From NCBI RefSeq assembly GCF_030253575.1, contig NC_080559.1:28112501-28176500 (forward strand): a DNA stretch of 64,000 bases, given 5' to 3'. Each line of letters begins with the position of its first letter. Within the stretch, counting starts at the first letter, position 1. The translations under genes were made by a program, and so were the position numbers. The notes below the pieces were generated by a model. That model was not told the DNA's origin. It ran no database searches and saw only the letters and a list, made by a program, of their open reading frames with translations. Below, one piece after another: positions 27,896 through 39,059 of the stretch. The stretch comes from Rhododendron vialii. Lineage: Eukaryota; Streptophyta; Magnoliopsida; Ericales; Ericaceae.

Positions 27896-28665
27896 CAAAG
27901 ACCAAATAAGTGCCGAACACCCTAGGTAAATAACCCGAGAGCAAGTAACCAAAGGAGTACTCAAATCTGGACGATGGTCGGTAGGAATATGGCGCCGACA
28001 CTAATGAATGTGTATGCCGTTGACGATGATGATGAACTATGATCAAAGGCAAAAGCAGAGACACCGAAATTGTGACAAACATGCAAGCAAAATGAATCGA
28101 TCCAAACAGGTGCCGATAAATTTCAGGAACCAATGATGGAGTAAAAATTGGCCGGTTGAGGTTGATTTCGTATTAGGAAATGAGAATCATCAGCGCATTT
28201 AAAACAATTTTCTCTTCTTGAGAATGAAGCCATGAAGGTACGTAGTGTTTGGGTTTTTTCTTTTTTCTCGACAAAAGTCAACATTGAAGAAGGCAGAGTT
28301 ATATCACTAAAATCATGAGGTAAGCATGAGTTTTTGGTCCGTGAATATGACCAATATTCGAATTTTCAGACCTTGCAATGTGTTTTCTTTGGTGTGCGAG
28401 GCAATTATAGTTAGCAACATGCAAGTACACAAAATCGCATTGACAATTACTCCCGGCCCCTACTCATGGAGAGATCTTAGACCCCAAAGCAAGGTGTCCT
28501 TGCGACCGCGCAAATCACCCCTCATCGTAAGGCAGGGCGGGTGGCAAACACTCAACGCGAGTATGCCGCGACACTTTTGTAAATCAAACAACACAAATGC
28601 AAGCAAAAGTTCCTAAATTCCTCGAGGCATATGACTTAGACTTTCATTAAAATGCAGTTTTGTTA
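27896..28665. other. Intergenic, no gene recognised
   Basis: Two open frames near 90 codons (27861-28133 minus, 28326-28616 plus) show no recognisable domain. Confidence 0.4.
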
Positions 28666-28881
28666 CTCCTTCCGTTCCTAAATAAGTGTCCGGCACGCAA
28701 ATCTAGGCCTTATAAAAAATGCATATTTTTTGTTAAAAAAACTAATTTTTTTTCACAATCTAATAGAACATATTGCTATTTATTCATTTGTGGAAAAAAT
28801 TTGATTTTTTTAACAAAACAAATGCATTTTTTTAAAAATTTTAGGTTTACGCGTCGAACACTTATTTAGGGACGGAGGAAG
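28666..28881. mobile_element. Stowaway-type MITE (mariner)
   Basis: The inverted ends CTCCTTCCGTTCCTAAATAA and TTATTTAGGGACGGAGGAAG are flanked by TA on both sides (28664-28665 and 28882-28883). Length 216 bp. Same family as 37450-37663. Confidence 0.9.
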
Positions 28882-29311
28882 TAAATTTTAAGAGCAATTT
28901 GCAGATGAAAACACATTCCCTTTCTCCCTGGTGTCGGTTAACATTTTATAAACCAAAAACTAACACTACTGAACTTTTCCCGAGAAAAGAAAAAAACAAT
29001 TATAAACCAAAAACAATCATTACTGCATACCAACTAGCCCTAGGTTTGCAAGGGGGAGGGAGTGACATGGAGTCACATATTATATGTCATCACAATTTTA
29101 ATTTGAGATCAGCCTGGTTGGTGACACAATACAAACTGGCCTGGCCTCCAAGAGTCATTTGTGGTCCAAGGCTACAAATCCGCCAAAGGGGACAAAAACT
29201 AATCAAAATGAAACTCATTTTTTTACACAAGTCAATTACGAACGCACTGTTTTATCATTATCATTAACAACAAAGGGGCGATGGCGGGTATTATAAGTTC
29301 TCTCCGGGTTT

Positions 29312-29515
29312 TTTTTTTTTTCGACATACGGTTAGGGTGTCTGGGCCAACTTATGCGCACTTCGACTATTCTCTTCCCTGGCCCTATCGGGCCTAGGAGA
29401 TTCAAAAGAGATTTCTCTCTAGCGGTCTAGCCTCGATCAAAAGTTTGCTAAGTTTCGAACTCGTGATGTCTGGATTTACAGCTCATCCTTACTGCCACTT
29501 GAGCTATCCCTCGGA
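29312..29515 (-). mobile_element. Full-length tRNA-derived SINE (Au-like), antisense
   Basis: On the minus strand the head carries an A-box, GATAGCTCAAGTGGCAGTAA, and a B-box-like ACGAGTTCGAAAC about 30 nt later. The body ends AGTGCGCATAAGTTGGCCC, AGACACCCTAACC, then a run of A (T run at 29309-29322). Pol III boxes, about 200 bp length and an A tail define a SINE. This is the best-preserved copy of the family in the window. Confidence 0.75.
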
Positions 29516-29675
29516 GTAATTCTAAGCTCCCCTCAAATGAAAACAAGCTTTGCAAATTTAATTATTCCTTGAACATTTTTTAATTCACAACAATTAGGAG
29601 CATGGTACGACTAATCTTTCCTTTAAATTCCATAAACCTCATTTTCACAAACCGTGTCATCTCATCATCATCATC

Positions 29676-29677
<2 letters not shown>

Positions 29678-29741
<64 letters not shown>
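29678..29741. repeat. (TCA)n-(TC)n microsatellite in the leader of the LAF1-like gene
   Basis: About six TCA units at 29660-29678 lead into about 31 CT units. It ends about 85 bp before the start codon and probably lies in the 5' UTR. Confidence 0.9.
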
Positions 29742-29744
<3 letters not shown>

Positions 29745-29825
29745 CTTAAGTTCTCATAATTCTCTCTCTAGAACTGGTGATTGATTAACAATTACCAACA
29801 GTATTTTTCTTTCCCGGCCCCAAAA

Positions 29826-32800
29826 ATGGGGATAGAAAAGCCAAAACAGCTGAAGCACAAGAAGGGATTATGGTCACCAGACGAAGATCAAAGGCTCAGG
29901 AACTACATCCTCAAACATGGCCATGGCTGCTGGACCTCTGTTCCTCTCAATGCCGGTAAGTTCGTTTCTTCCTTTATGTTACCAAATAATCTCTTTAAGC
30001 CAACTTATAGTATTTGATCAAGCTGCAGGTTAAATGGGGTCTGTGTATTCTTTCGGTTTAGGGTTAATCAAATCTTGCAATTATCATAAATAAACGAAAA
30101 GAAAAAAGCTGGAGGTTGAATGATCATACCCAGCTTAATTAATTTGCATGTCATTCTCTGTATAAAAACTGCAGAGCTTAGGTGGGTTCGAACCCCGACA
30201 TAACAAGCATGGCGATAAGGGATGCATGCAGGGATGTTGTAGTGCAGCCCGCACTGCAGAGCGCCGCAGTGCAGCTCAAAATTACGTCCTTTTGACTGTT
30301 GTAGTGTGCACCCATCTCCAACCGTCACAGACACTAAACTCAGTGTTAATTCATAAAATTGTTCAGATAATTTATATTCTATTATTTTAGCTGGCTTCGA
30401 TAGGGAAATGATTTTGTCACTCCCTTTTGTGCCTCTGTTAGGTAATTTGTTCTATGAAAAAAGGAGAGTGTCGTTAGAGAAGAGGAGAGTGGCAAAATCA
30501 CTTCCAGCTTCGATATTGTAGTTAAGTTGTTTGTAGGTCGTACCACATAAGGTATGATGTTAACTGTGTAGTTAACTGGTGCAAAAGATGTTAACTGTGT
30601 TGTGCACAGCATAATCACTTATTTGAGACCATAAGAGAGGAGAGAGGGAGGGAGAACAATTAAACAAAAAGCCAAAAGGGAGAAGGCCGGGCAGCGGGAA
30701 AAAAAATATTTAGTCTTCTAGATTCACTGTCACGTGCTGTCCCACCTCCCGACAATCACACGTTTATATGGGATCCACGATTAAATTTATGAATCTCATG
30801 TAAATGCGTAATCGTGGAAGGGATTGGGACACCACGTGATTCCCCGCTAAATCCTGGTTGCGTAATTAGAGGAGAGAGAAGGGGAGAGAAAAGGACTAGG
30901 ACGGACTTTGAGTACATTTGTTCCTATATTTAATTTATCAATTTATTTTTTGATAATTCACCTATATTTAATTTAAATAATTACTTCAGCATATAGGTTA
31001 ACAGCTCCCAAAAGATAATTTTTTTAAAAAACAACTATTGCAGCATCCATTCACAAACTACGTAATTTGTAATATAATAAACATATTTAAGCCTCAATTT
31101 TGTACTTTTGCGTCATTTAACACATTTTTTAACTTCACTTTCGAGATTGCCTAAGTTGCTTTAGTTGATCCTATGAATTTTTTTTTTTTTTTATCATCAT
31201 CATAAAATGCCCAAAGGGCTATAAAGACCCAAAATTCGGAGCCTTCCGTTGGAAAGAACGATTCTCAACTTTCTGATTATCCATATGAAGTGGGTACGAT
31301 CTCATGATAAAGTATAATGAAATAATATCCACGAAGGGTATAGGAAAAGTTCCACACAGGGAACAAAAAACTTCACTAAAGAAGATAAACAAGTAAAATT
31401 AACCTGAAACTGATCCTATGATTGGCTTTGTCTTTCTCATCCAAGTGTTTCGGACTCGTGGTAAAAACAAAAATACATGATCCGATCAATTTGATTGGCT
31501 GCCTGATCAAATCCTAATGATTGGTTTTAGGGATCTTTAATATTCTCTTAGAATTTTGGGAACCAATTTATATAGCTTGAGTCAACAACGATAAAATAAA
31601 AATAAAAAATAAAAAAACTTTGTGAGAGGTCGAAGGGAAGGGATTAATGATTAAGTTGATTAGTATTGGATTTGTCTAATATGCCCTTGTGGTTGACATT
31701 TGTGATATCCTATTTTACATTACATTCAGGATTGCAAAGGAATGGAAAGAGTTGCAGACTAAGGTGGATTAATTACCTGAGGCCTGGCCTAAAGAGGGGA
31801 ATATTTACTGCACAAGAGGAGGAGAGAGTCCTGAGTCTCCATGGCATGTTAGGCAACAAGTAAGCATGCCGAGTACTTTTCACTAAATTTTCTTTTCTTC
31901 ATCCTAATGGCAAAAGACAATTCGTTGAAAATATTGTTTACTCTATTTAGTTAGAGAAAATGACTTGTCTTCAATAGTGAAAAACAAGTGCAAAATACAA
32001 AAATATATCACAAATACCGTTTAGACAATAGTGACCGAAACTTGGCGCGCGGCACCTTCGTACGGTGGAACTACCCCTATAAGAACCTTTCTCTTGTACA
32101 ATCTCATGGTTGACTAGCATCAGCTTTATGTGGGGGAAGATTCCTTCTAGTGAAAGAATAATTGTTCTTTTGATTATAACATCTTTGCGTTGCAATCGCA
32201 ACTAACATTGGCCCCGAGAAAGCAGAAAGACTGAAAAAAATATATATAAAATGTCCGTTTTGCACGGAGAATTTGGATTGGGAGATGCTTCCAAGCGCCC
32301 CCGCTTGGCAGCTGTGCCGAGTGGTCGATGAGGCCATTCTTTTCGAGAATCGACGGCTTGAATTTTGACCAAGCAATGAACGGTTCAGATCTGTATGCGT
32401 TCAGATTTAATCTGAACCATCCATGCCGAAATGAACGGCCGGATGCCACTTAGCACCCCGCTTAGTAGCATCCCGGGTCCTGGAGAACTCTATTCCAACC
32501 CAAAAAATTCTTATAAAGAATTCTTCACCAAAATGATGGGTTAGTAGCGTTTTTTTGGAATGATAGAAGTAAAAGTTGCCCTTGCTTTTCTGTCCAACTT
32601 TTTTGTTAATCCATTTCAAAGACGAGAATGTGAAACCTTTCCTTTGGGACTGGGAGGCTAATAACAGCTTTTGTTGTGCAAATGATCAGATGGTCTCAAA
32701 TCGCTCAGCATCTGCCCGGAAGAACAGATAACGAGATAAAGAACTACTGGCATTCTTATCTGAAAAAGAAAGTGGCCAAAGCAGAACACGCTGACCACCT

Positions 32801-33293
32801 CCGTAACAAAACCGAAAACACAAGTCCAAGCACTGGAAATTTCACAGAATCCTCAATCTCTTCGCTGAACTCCACAAACCGAAACTCAAGCTTCGAGTCT
32901 TTTGAGTTCGCAGACGGATCATCAACCGAGGCCAATCAGGCCATGGCACAAGGCAACATGCCAACCCCGAAGGTTTTATTTGCCGAGTGGCTAGCACTGG
33001 ATCAGTTTCAAAGGCAGGGGGGATTCGGGAATTCAGTTTCCAAGGATCCTTCTGATCACCGCAACCCAAGCATCCCGGATTCGTTTCTCAACGGATTCCT
33101 GAACGATCAGGGTTTGGTTGGCGGCGAGTTTCAGCTGGAATCAAGCAATGGTTCCGCTGAGGAAATGTTCAATCCGCAATTCATCAAGTCAGGAGATTGG
33201 TTTTCCGAAAGCGGGTTCGGTAGTTTTGTGAATGAGACTGAGGATGATATGTGCAACCATTTCGATATGACCAATGGCGTAATGTATATATGA
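29826..33293 (+). CDS. LAF1: R2R3-MYB transcription factor, LAF1/MYB18-like
   Basis: Exons 29826-29955, 31730-31859 and 32690-33293 join to 864 nt, 287 aa, with both introns at the conserved R2R3 positions. R2 (about 13-63) has W16, W36 and W56; R3 (about 64-114) has F69, W88 and W107. [20 protein letters not shown] and [20 protein letters not shown] match the Arabidopsis MYB18 (LAF1), MYB19 and MYB45 clade. LAF1 is a nuclear activator of phytochrome A far-red responses degraded through COP1. The C-terminus is serine/asparagine-rich, with [11 protein letters not shown] and an acidic end ([12 protein letters not shown]) that may activate transcription. The R3 repeat lacks the bHLH-binding signature. 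ATG 29826 is chosen because the preceding frame has no earlier ATG. Introns of 1.8 and 0.8 kb carry small repeats. AATAAA lies at 33358-33363. Confidence 0.93.
30390..30522. mobile_element. Small foldback MITE in intron 1 of the LAF1-like gene
   Basis: GAAATGATTTTGTCACTCCC at the left pairs with GAGAGTGGCAAAATCACTTC at the right. A related copy with TGGCAAAATCATTTC lies at 38215-38335. Confidence 0.55.
30729..30846. mobile_element. Foldback element with two G-boxes in intron 1
   Basis: TCACGTGCTGTCCCA at the left mirrors TGGGACACCACGTGA at the right, and CCACGATTA mirrors TAATCGTGG. Each arm contains CACGTG (30731-30736 and 30833-30838), the core bound by plant bZIP and bHLH factors. Confidence 0.55.
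32260..32480. repeat. Repeat fragment in intron 2 of the LAF1-like gene
   Basis: ATGCCGAAATGAACGGCCGG recurs with one change at about 41250-41270. CGGTTCAGAT and ATCTGAACC form a short inverted pair. GC-richer than the rest of the intron; probably an old MITE. Confidence 0.45.
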
Positions 33294-33357
33294 GCTACGT
33301 ACGAGGTGTTATTCTTCCAGGAACAAAAAAAAAAAAAAACCTCAATTTCTCACACTG

Positions 33358-33363
33358 AATAAA
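33358..33363 (+). promoter_or_regulatory. Poly(A) signal of the LAF1-like gene
   Basis: A canonical AATAAA lies 65 nt after the stop codon. Confidence 0.5.
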
Positions 33364-34306
33364 ACTGGACTTCAGAATCCTACGGTGTAAAAGGTCCTCT
33401 TTTAAATTGTTTTCTTTCAAAAAGAAATTTGGAGCTTACTGTGTACAGTTGCTTCTGAATAATCCCTTTATTTATGTTGAAAGACATTCACATTTTTTCT
33501 TTGTCATTTTCTTTGAATTTGGTTGTTTTTTTTGGTGAATTATATAGGATTCTCTCGTAGTTTTTGTCTTTAATAGTACGAACTCCATTAATAATAACGA
33601 AATAAGAATACAAGAGTTTCAAGATAACAAATAGGGAAACCTTCACTTATATCTGCTGTGGTTTGAACCATGTGCGGATACATCTCCTTACGTTTACTTT
33701 GTTGCATCCGCACCACCTATGCTCTGTGAAAAAATTGTATATGCATCCAATTCTATCCGAGTTAACGGAGGTGTATCTCACATACACGCTTCTTAAATCT
33801 AACCAATATATTACAAATTTTATATGAGCCGTTCGTAATGTATTAATCAATGAGTAGGGCGTCTCTGTAAAAAGTAATGTCGACGAGACCACTACAAGAA
33901 AATGCACCAAAGGCGACCCGATTGCCGACGCAATGCATTTTTTGTCGGCAAAAGTAAGCTTTTGCCGATGCAAAACTAGTTCGTGTCGGTAAATGTAGAT
34001 GTTTTGGCGATGAAAGTAAGTGCATCGGCAATGTTGTTGGCAAAAGTAAGGTTGGCGGGAAATATTCTCCCGCGAAATATTTGCCGACGAAATTTGTTTT
34101 CTAGCGACGAAATGTGCATCGGCAAAAGTTCAGCATTTTGGCGACGACATTTTTGTGTCGGTGATTGTCCTAAGGGGAAATTTTAGCGATAGAATGTGCA
34201 TCGCCAAAAGATAAATCTTTCGGCGATGACATTTTTGTGTCGGCAAAAGTTAAATTTTCACTTTTTGCAAAAATTTAAAGAACACATGGATTTCTAGTAA
34301 TTTGCA

Positions 34307-34562
34307 AAAAGAGAGTTTGAATTATTTTTTTAGGTTCTAAGTTTGTGGACAAAAAATATTTTGTGGGACAGAGAGAGTATATACAATACGAAAAGAGAGT
34401 TTGAATTGTTTTTTTAGGTTCTAAGTTTGTGGAAAAAAAAACTTTGTGGGACAGAGAGAGTATATGCAATACGAAAAGAGAGTTTGAATTATTTTTTTTA
34501 GGTTCTAAATTTGTGGACAAAAAAAACTTTGTGGGACAGAGAGAGTATATACAATACGAAAT
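34307..34562. repeat. Three tandem copies of an 84-bp unit inside the CACTA element
   Basis: GAGAGTTTGAATT starts at 34311, 34395 and 34478. Each copy continues through TTAGGTTCTAA, TTTGTGGGACAGAGAGAG and a TATACAATACGAAA-like end. Confidence 0.92.
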
Positions 34563-35054
34563 GTCTAATAACATCCAATACAAAAAAAAAAACAACTAAT
34601 ATTAATATCCAAGTGTCTAATAACATTCATTTAAATGTCAAATAACATCCAATAAAAAATACAATATCCAAGTGTTCCTAGCAAATCAAAAAATAACTAA
34701 TATTAATATTGAAATTTCGAAAAAAAAAATTCCGAACCAAGGCCCCCATAAGCCCCATAGTAGTTCCGTCTCTGTATATGTGTTTGTGTTATTTGAATGT
34801 ATATACAATATATTTTTATAAATATATATAAAGTACTTATATTTACCTAATAAAACACAAAGGTGTGGAGACCACACAAATACAAGTTGAAAGAAGGGCT
34901 GAGATTCATTTGATCCAAGGGTTGATGTGTGCTCTTCAACTCTCTTAAAAAAACACCTACACTCTTACAAATATATTACAAAAATGCAATCGGTTCTTTT
35001 TACCTACTGCTCGGCTTCTGGCGTTAACATAAAAAAACAAATTATATTACAAAA

Positions 35055-35114
35055 ATTCTCGTGCCTACAGCACTACCGGGATGCATAGTGTCGTAGGCAC
35101 GGGCAAAGTACTAG
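35055..35114 (+). mobile_element. Helitron-like 3' terminus inside the CACTA element
   Basis: GTGCCTAC (35061-35068) and GTAGGCAC (35093-35100) form a hairpin, followed by GGGCAAAGTA and CTAG before a T. It resembles the ends at 1774 and 2090. Confidence 0.4.
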
Positions 35115-35214
35115 TAACACTATATATAAGAGTATGTTATACTGTATCTAGTGTAAAACTGTATATGTACTGCGTATGTAAGTGATATATGATAGATATT
35201 GCAAAATTAGTATT

Positions 35215-35292
35215 GAAGAGTATGTTGGTGCAGTTGGTAGATAGATCTAGGACACGGTGACTTGACGTCCACAGTTCGAAGCATGGGGTAGG
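35215..35292 (+). mobile_element. tRNA-like SINE head inside the CACTA element
   Basis: TGGTGCAGTTGGTAGATAGA resembles an A-box region, and CCACAGTTCGAAGCATGG a B-box, about 35 nt apart. It does not fold into a clean cloverleaf with paired acceptor ends. Confidence 0.35.
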
Positions 35293-36184
35293 CGGAAATA
35301 TAACGGCAGTAGCAACTTTTTTTTTTAAAATTGACTTTCGGCGATGCAAAAATCTCATCGGCAAAAGTGTTTTCCTCTTTGATTTTAATACCCCTTTTTA
35401 CCGACACAATACTATTTGCCGACAGAAATTGCCGATGCAAACCCGCGTCGCTGTAACTATACTTTTGCCGATGAAGGACAGTTCACATCGGCGAAACTCT
35501 TTCCCAACATATCAACGCCGACAGCTTGCCGACACAAAATTTTTCATCGGCGAAAACCTTTGCCAACCCATATACACTTTTGCCAATGTACTTCGTTGTG
35601 TTGCTAAATCCGCATTTTCTTGTAGTGGACATCAATAACTTAGTGATTGAAAAAAATTATTTTTGTTAAACAAAAAGTATAAATTTGAATATCTACTTCA
35701 TAATAAATTCTATTCTACCATGAGATTTTCATTCTTTGATTGACTTGAATTTTGGCATGGATGTAATATTCGTCAAGCTCTACAACAACAGTTAGGATTT
35801 AATTTTTGGTATAGGAGAGAAACTGGTAGCTAGATTCAAGGAAGAAGATGAGGGGATATTGAACTTTTCATCGTTTATGTTAGTGGATTTTGCTTTATTT
35901 TTCGCTAATTGGGTGCATCTGCACAAATCCATAAAGCACAATGTGAACAAATTAAACCTACAGGGGTATAGGTTCACATGACCCAAACCACAGGGAATAT
36001 AAGTGAAGTATGCCCTAATATACTCTCAGATCCACAATCATTAAAATAATCGCCTCGTTCTTTTTTGTTATGTTTCAGCAGTTAGATGATTAGTTTGGCT
36101 TTGTCCAAATTATCTATAATGAATTTCGTTATGTAAGTGCCGTTGGGCTTTATCAATGCAGTACTTCTCACTTTTGTCAAAAAA

Positions 36185-36580
36185 AAAAGAGAAGAAGTAA
36201 TGGCTAGCTGCCCTCCAATTTGTCCCTCTAGTTTGCATTTTGTGAGCCCATATAGGGCCCACATTGATGATCAGAATTGTTCATCATGTAGATCTCGTTG
36301 AGACGAGTGACTAATCAAAAAATCACGTTCATCACATTTGTATTGATACCTGATCGGAACATATGCACAGGTTCCTATCCAGTGTGCCCGACACCATTTT
36401 TAACAAATAAATGTGTTTCAATCAGATATCAATACAAATAAATCCGACGAACGTGATTTTTGATAAGTTCACTCGTCTCGATAAGATCTACATGATAAAC
36501 AGTTCCGATTATCAGCTAGAGCCCACAAAACACAAACTGAAGGGGAGATTGGAGGTAAAGAAACTGGAGGGGAGATGAGT
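36185..36580. mobile_element. Foldback MITE, family B copy 2
   Basis: TCATCATGTAGATCTCG at the left pairs with CGATAAGATCTACATGATAA at the right. GAGACGAGTGA pairs with TCACTCGTCTC, and AATCACGTTC with GAACGTGATT. The TGTAGATCTCG and CTGATCGG blocks are shared with copy 1 at 27322-27784. Confidence 0.75.
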
Positions 36581-36746
36581 CCCCAATTCACCATACTGCT
36601 ACAAAAATGAACATTAGAGAAATTAGGATTAAAATTTGATAGAATTTCATGTTTTAAAAATCCTCCAAAAATTGCTGTTGGACCGTTGGAGGACAAGTGC
36701 CAATCTTGGTAATTTGTCAATAGGTTGAGGCGAATTTGACGTCTCT

Positions 36747-37136
36747 GGGGCCTGTTTGCGTGGGTGTTAAGAAGGGGATAAGAGAGGGAGAAGGAAGATG
36801 GTGTTTGGTAGGGAGAGAAGAAAGGGGATAAGGGAAAGGGGGAGAGCTTATGCTCTTCGAGGGGCCATAGCTAATTCCTCCCCATCTTAGGATAAGCTTA
36901 TCCGGGTGGGGAGAAAGACCAAATTGACCTTCAAATCTTTTTTGTATTTCCAATATAATTATTTAATGATAACAATTAAGTAAATTCATACATCATACAT
37001 TGTTATTCACTTATTCTTATCTACCCATATCAACAATTACTCAAATCGAGTATAAGACAATCCTCTCTCTTAGTTAATCCCTCATAACGTATCCAGTTTT
37101 ATTCCTTATCCATCCAAAACTTTATCCATTTGAGCT
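36747..37136 (-). mobile_element. MITE, family D copy 2
   Basis: GGGGCCTGTTTGCGTGGGTG, GGGGATAAGGGAAAGGG and AGGATAAGCTTATCCGGGTG match copy 1 at 26391-26785 in reverse complement. The GGGCCTGTTTG end resembles PIF/Harbinger-type MITEs. Confidence 0.65.
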
Positions 37137-37449
37137 GGACTATTTTCTTTTTTCTTTTTTTTGGGTAAGAAGCTGGATTCTTTTCTGTATGTCTCTTCAA
37201 GAAACATATATAACCGAACGAATCTCGTTGACCAAGAAAAAAAAATTTATTCGAAGAGTGCGTAATCGCAATGTTCCAGTATATCTTTTACATCTTCCAA
37301 GCAAGATAAATAATTCGCAAAATAAACTGCGATTGACTCTTTTCTTTTATTTGCAAAAATAGTCAGGTTGACATATTTTGAAGAGGAATTGTCAAAGATT
37401 CGTAACTGTTTTGTTTATCGAACAACTCACAGGGCATGAATTTTAAGTA

Positions 37450-37663
37450 CACCCTCCGTCCCTAAATAAGTGTTCGGCGCGCAAAATTAGGCTTTACAAA
37501 ACATGCATATTTTTCATTAAAAAAATTAATTTTTTTTCACAATACAATAGAACTTATTGCTATCTATTGATTTGTGAAAAAAATTTAATTTTTTTAACGA
37601 AACAAATGCTTTTTTTGAAGGCCTAGTTTTGCGCGCCGGACATTTATTTAGGGACGGAATGAG
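37450..37663. mobile_element. Stowaway-type MITE, second copy
   Basis: The inverted ends CACCCTCCGTCCCTAAATAA and TTATTTAGGGACGGAATGAG are flanked by TA (37448-37449 and 37664-37665). It shares the interior with 28666-28881 (ATGCATATTTTT, TTTTTTCACAAT, TAGAAC.TATTGCTAT). Confidence 0.9.
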
Positions 37664-37684
37664 TACTAGTTTGGGCCTTAATTC

Positions 37685-37740
37685 CTAACCATACCATACC
37701 ATACCATACCACAACATAATTCCAAACCATACCATACCAC
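37685..37740. repeat. (CATAC)n-type minisatellite
   Basis: Repeated CATAC and CCATACCA units, in two short runs separated by CACAACATAATTCC. Confidence 0.8.
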
Positions 37741-37949
37741 AACACTCTCTCATACACACATACCCACACCCGCAAAAGAGGTTTTATGTACACCAGATTA
37801 CGGGGATCAAAAGTTTGGATTGAGGATGAGTTTCCGTTATTCAGCAAATGGACTAAAGCTTGTGTTTTCATTGATTACGGGGTCAAAATATCATATAGTG
37901 AAAACAAATTGCTTATTGCCGTTAGTCCAAAGACAAAAAAAATTAAGTA

Positions 37950-38186
37950 CTCCCTCTGTTTTCATTCTATTGTCCATCATCCTATTCTAGCCGGCTAAAA
38001 AATTAATTATAATTTTTAATTGGTAATATTGATTATATGCAATATAAATTTTGTTTAATAGATTTCAATGAGCTATTTTAAATTATATTTTTAAAATCAC
38101 CTAAAATATTATAGATTGCAATATATAATTAATTAAAACATGATACGGACTCCCAAAATGGGAAAAAAAAAAGGGGACGGAGGGAG
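37950..38186. mobile_element. Stowaway-type MITE, second family
   Basis: Ends CTCCCTCTGTTTTCATTC and GGGGACGGAGGGAG, with TA on both sides (37948-37949 and 38187-38188). The AT-rich interior differs from the other Stowaway copies. Confidence 0.85.
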
Positions 38187-38214
38187 TATCCCGGGAACTC
38201 ACCAAGGCTATGTT

Positions 38215-38340
38215 TTGAATCTTTCGATATAGGCTGCTGATTTTACTACTCCCTTTTTTACTAACGTCACTCTCCTATAAATATATTTTTGGTGCAAAAA
38301 TACAAAGAGTGGCAAAATCATTTCTCTTGATATACTACTA
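38215..38340. mobile_element. Small foldback related to the LAF1-like intron MITE
   Basis: CTTTCGATATAGGC, GATTTTACTACTCCC and, at the far end, GAGTGGCAAAATCATTTC match the 30390-30522 element. Confidence 0.45.
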
Positions 38341-38404
38341 CATATTTCCCAAAGAGTGAAGGCTATAAATAATAAAGCCTATAAAGATCCAAAAAAAACT
38401 AAGA

Positions 38405-38735
38405 GTAGGGACAATTCGCAGGGACAAACGCGTTTGGCCTCATTTGAATTCCAAAAAAATCTAAAAAAATATTCATAAATTTTTAAATATTATTTTATGG
38501 GGCCCTGTTAAAAATCAGCTCCAGTGGATATCGGTAAGTATTACTTTTGGACAAGTAGGGGCGAAACTGTCAATTCGCCCCTACTTTTCCAAAAGTAATA
38601 CTTACCGATATCCACTGGAGCTGATTTTTTACAGGGCCCCATAAAATAATATTCAAAACTTTATGAATATTTTTTTAAATTTTTTCGGGATCTAAATGGG
38701 GCTAAACGCGTTTGTCCCTGCGGATTGTCCCTGCG
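38405..38735. mobile_element. Foldback MITE, family A copy 2
   Basis: GTAGGGACAATTCGCAGGGA followed by CAAACGCGTTT at the left mirrors AAACGCGTTTGTCCCTGCGG followed by ATTGTCCCTGCG at the right. The core (GATATCGGTAAGTATTACTT, TATTCATAAATTTTTAAATA, ATAAAATAATATT) matches copy 1 at 2150-2533. The outer arms are unrelated to those of copy 1 and include a doubled GGGACAA. Confidence 0.85.
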
Positions 38736-38939
38736 TGTAGCAGGACTGATAAAGATAGGACATTGTGGGTAAGGTGGGGCCGAGAAATAAAAGCGGATGA
38801 ATTTAAGAGTCGTAGGTAGGCATTGTACAAGTTCAAAAGTAGGCCCTTCATTGATTGACGATGAAAGCCCAAATAGGCCAGGGGTGGCTGAAAAGTTTGA
38901 CAACCCAGACAGGGTAATTGTTTCCTTTTAACGAAATTA

Positions 38940-39055
38940 ACATTCGCGTTTTACTTTTTATCTATGGCATTTTATTTTATTCATGAAGTTATTAGTAATT
39001 TTATGTTAAAATCGAAGCATCATCAATAAAAAATGGAGCGCGAAAATCAGTTTTC
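38940..39055. repeat. Decayed copy of the remorin-intron palindrome
   Basis: ATGAAGTTATTAGTAATTTT, ATGTTAAAAT and TGGAGCGCGAAAATCAG align with 54398-54505, and most differences are C to T or G to A. Confidence 0.6.
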
Positions 39056-39059
39056 TTCA

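Larger units (their letters stand above)
33890..35627. mobile_element. Non-autonomous CACTA (En/Spm) transposon
   Basis: It begins CACTACAAGAAAATGCA and ends GCATTTTCTTGTAGTG, a near-exact terminal inverted repeat of the canonical CACTA type. GAC is duplicated on both sides (33887-33889 and 35628-35630), the 3-bp duplication expected of the family. Both ends are packed with subterminal motifs such as TTTTGCCGATG, ATCGGCAAAAGT and GCCGACG in both orientations, the likely transposase-binding sites. No transposase ORF is present. Length 1738 bp. Confidence 0.93.
33635..36020. mobile_element. Inverted-repeat element split by a CACTA insertion
   Basis: The left end has TTCACTTATATCTGCTGTGG followed by TTTGAACCATGTG. 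The right end has CACATGACCCAAACCACAGG followed by GAATATAAGTGAAG. These are imperfect inverted copies of about 45 bp. Without the CACTA element at 33890-35627 the host element would be about 650 bp. The motif ACCACAGGGAAT also occurs at 48670-48690. Confidence 0.5.

Noticed and set aside
30185..30200. tRNA gene suggested by GGTTCGAACCC
   Set aside because: No acceptor, D-arm or anticodon-arm pairing upstream. It is an isolated B-box-like word within the LAF1-like intron.
35215..35292. tRNA gene suggested by A-box- and B-box-like words
   Set aside because: No terminal acceptor pairing. It fits a SINE head or chance better.
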